DNA of 46,430 nucleotides, from positions 1 to 46,430 of the forward strand of contig VGXX01000005.1 in assembly GCA_016873155.1 (NCBI GenBank), read 5' to 3'. A program made the position numbers and the translations under genes. The number at the start of each line of letters is the position of its first letter. Positions within the stretch are counted from its first letter, which is position 1. This stretch comes from Planctomycetota bacterium. GTDB lineage: Bacteria > Planctomycetota > Brocadiia > Brocadiales > Brocadiaceae. The notes under the pieces are model-generated. The model was not told the DNA's origin. It ran no database searches and worked only from the letters and a program-made list of their open reading frames with translations. Shown in pieces: positions 44,884 through 46,430 of this stretch.

Positions 44884-45996
44884 TTATTTACCCATAATCT
44901 GCAAATATCGTGCAATGCCGTTTCTTGTAATTAAACCGACGACATTATCATTTTCCATAACGATAATCCTGCCTTTGTCTTCTTGTATCATTAATAAAAG
45001 GGCTTTCATGACATCGGAATCGTGGCTTATCTCCCATTTTTTGTTATGGGGGACTAAAATGTCTGATACCTTTACTTTACTCCAATCTTCCCGAGGAACG
45101 TTCTTGATTTCCTTGAGGGTTATAATGCCCAGAAATTTTCCGCCATCCATGACAGGAAATCCGCCGTATCCATATCTAAGAAAATACTTATCCACCGCCT
45201 CGCCGATGGGAATCGAGGAATTAACGGTTACAATATCCCTTGCCATGACGTTTTTGACCTTGATATTTGAGAGCGACTCCTGGAGGGTTGCCTGTTGTTG
45301 GCTTGACTGTGCTGCCAAGTAAAGGAACCATCCTATAAGCAACAGCCACAATCCACCGGAAGAACCGGTAAAAATCAAAAACATACCAAAAAGGAGGAAA
45401 AACAGGGCGATCCTTTGCCCGAAATTAGCCGCTTTCTGGGTAGCGTAAAAATAATCCTTTGTCCTGCTCCACAGTACTGACCTGAGAACCCTTCCGCCAT
45501 CCATGGGAAAGCCCGGGATGAGATTAAAAGCGCCGAGTATAAAATTGATTTGCGCAAGGTAAGAAAAAAGCGCCTTTGTCCCACCACCAGTATTTACAGA
45601 CACCAGGAAGAAAAGACCCGATAAGAAAAAACTTGAAAGAGGGCCGGCGATTGCCATCCTGAATTCTGCTCTGGGATGCGGCGGTTCCCCTTTTAACTGT
45701 GCGATACCCCCAAAAATAAGCAGGGTAATACTCGTGATAGAAATATGGTATTTTCTGGCAACATAAGAATGGGAAAGCTCGTGGAACACGACGGAGGCAA
45801 AAAGGAGCAAAGCAGCCAATGTCCCCTTAATCCAGTAAGAGGCTACCGGAAGTTCCGGGGCTGCCTTCGGGAAATAATGAGTGGATAAAGACCACGTTAT
45901 CAAACCAAAGACGATAAACCACGAGAAATGCAACCGTATAGGTATCCCCATCATCGTTGCAATTTTCCATGAACCCTGAACCAATGTTTTGTTCAT
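44884..45996 (-). CDS. M50 site-2 protease with C-terminal CBS pair
   Basis: A 370-aa intramembrane metalloprotease. The zinc site is 'VFHELSHSYVARKY' (HExxH) and the second motif is 'NLIPGFPMDGGRVLRS' with the Asp ligand. About six transmembrane helices are visible. The C-terminal CBS pair starts 'NIKVKNVMARDIVTVNSSIP' and ends 'GRIIVMENDNVVGLITRNGI'. ATG 45996 is chosen because GAGGTG precedes it by 6 nt; the longer frame to 46050 overlaps the neighbouring gene. S2P-CBS proteins cleave membrane-bound regulators, with CBS as a likely nucleotide sensor. The PRC-barrel gene lies 44 bp upstream. Confidence 0.93.
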   Translation of the reverse strand: MNKTLVQGSWKIATMMGIPIRLHFSWFIVFGLITWSLSTHYFPKAAPELPVASYWIKGTLAALLLFASVVFHELSHSYVARKYHISITSITLLIFGGIAQLKGEPPHPRAEFRMAIAGPLSSFFLSGLFFLVSVNTGGGTKALFSYLAQINFILGAFNLIPGFPMDGGRVLRSVLWSRTKDYFYATQKAANFGQRIALFFLLFGMFLIFTGSSGGLWLLLIGWFLYLAAQSSQQQATLQESLSNIKVKNVMARDIVTVNSSIPIGEAVDKYFLRYGYGGFPVMDGGKFLGIITLKEIKNVPREDWSKVKVSDILVPHNKKWEISHDSDVMKALLLMIQEDKGRIIVMENDNVVGLITRNGIARYLQIMGK

Positions 45997-46040
45997 TTTG
46001 TCACCTCTTTTTTTTATTTCTTCGAATGGGTTACACAGAG

Positions 46041-46430
46041 TCAAACCCAATACTTCGGACGGCAGTAATAATCATACAATGCAATTTCGTATTCTCTGCT
46101 CACAGGGATTGAAGGGTCGTATTTCGGGCTGTTTTTAACCATTTCCTTAGGCAAATCCACGTACACTTTTGATTCCTCCCAGCATACTTTGTCTATCCAC
46201 AGCGGTGCAATCAGTATCTTCTTACCCGGCAACCAACTTCCCGTATCTACCACGATATATCTGACAACCCATGTTTTATCATCGACGAGAAAATCTGACA
46301 CATGGCCGATTTCACCACCAATTGCATGGATGTGATAGTTTTTCACTTCTCGCATGCTTCTCAAGTGTGAATCACGTTCATCTTTCCGGGTTGAGGTCTT
46401 TTCTTGCTCTGTTTCCGCAATATGGGTAAC
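46041..46430 (-). CDS. PRC-barrel protein, cut by the window edge
   Basis: The C-terminal PRC-barrel domain is 'KNYHIHAIGGEIGHVSDFLV', 'VRYIVVDTGSWLPGKKILIA' and 'YVDLPKEMVKNSPKYD'. The same frame stays open without a stop to the window edge (…ETEQEKTSTRKDERDSHLRS…). The family commonly has two PRC domains joined by such a linker, so the first domain probably lies outside the window and no start is shown here. PRC-barrel proteins act in RNA metabolism or as structural adaptors. The stop lies 44 bp before the S2P gene. Confidence 0.85.
   Translation of the reverse strand, partial: VTHIAETEQEKTSTRKDERDSHLRSMREVKNYHIHAIGGEIGHVSDFLVDDKTWVVRYIVVDTGSWLPGKKILIAPLWIDKVCWEESKVYVDLPKEMVKNSPKYDPSIPVSREYEIALYDYYCRPKYWV

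Overview
The window is a bacterial chromosome segment carrying housekeeping genes of ordinary composition, an AT-rich accessory island, and many short palindromic repeats between genes. No rRNA, tRNA or CRISPR array was found. Housekeeping proteins, the intergenic 'accacgaag...gcgaagg' type repeats and the REP-like hairpins fit a planctomycete of the anammox group (Brocadia/Kuenenia/Jettenia type). That placement is an impression from sequence style; no anammox marker gene lies in the window.

Layout. (1) 0.2-3.1 kb, minus strand: a possible accessory cassette made of a Ser/Thr kinase with a C-terminal zinc ribbon, an unrecognised 247-aa protein with a HEPN-like RxxxxH motif, a 55-aa acidic ORF and a TumA/TumE-type toxin-antitoxin pair. 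(2) 3.7-17.1 kb: core genes serS, ispF, a TPR protein, a dynamin-like GTPase with a coiled-coil neighbour, ridA, truA, a MetRS-beta-like tRNA-binding protein, recN, an rluB-type pseudouridine synthase, thiC, a class I glutamine amidotransferase and murD. (3) 17.2-22.2 kb: a proteostasis block, groEL - hsp20 - lon, with a pair of identical-arm 13-bp dyads upstream of groEL.

(4) 22.3-34.3 kb: a STAS-HATPase partner-switching protein and, about 10.6 kb later, a DUF4325-like STAS/winged-helix protein. Between them lies a defence island: a MazEF-like TA module, a SacI-like restriction-modification (R-M) pair, an AbiJ-NTD4 protein, a CfrBI-like R-M pair, and a third R-M pair with a GIY-YIG nuclease. 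Several small unknown genes are mixed in. Three modules are bounded by divergent duplicate gene fragments: the ATPase tail, an 'HQAxKYL' tail, and a piece of the 97-aa gene. No integrase or transposase is visible. This pattern of modules exchanged between homologous gene fragments is the most interesting feature here.

(5) 34.3-46.4 kb: envelope and ion-homeostasis genes, namely a DUF481 outer-membrane protein, an MscK-like channel, an ArsB/NhaD-type transporter, two small CBS proteins, a secreted beta-propeller-like repeat protein, an MgtE-like transporter with CBS domains, an M50 site-2 protease with CBS domains, and a PRC-barrel protein cut by the window edge. One small CBS gene is broken by an ORF-less group II intron-like ribozyme. 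Next to it is a 128-bp MITE-like element with perfect 24-bp terminal inverted repeats.
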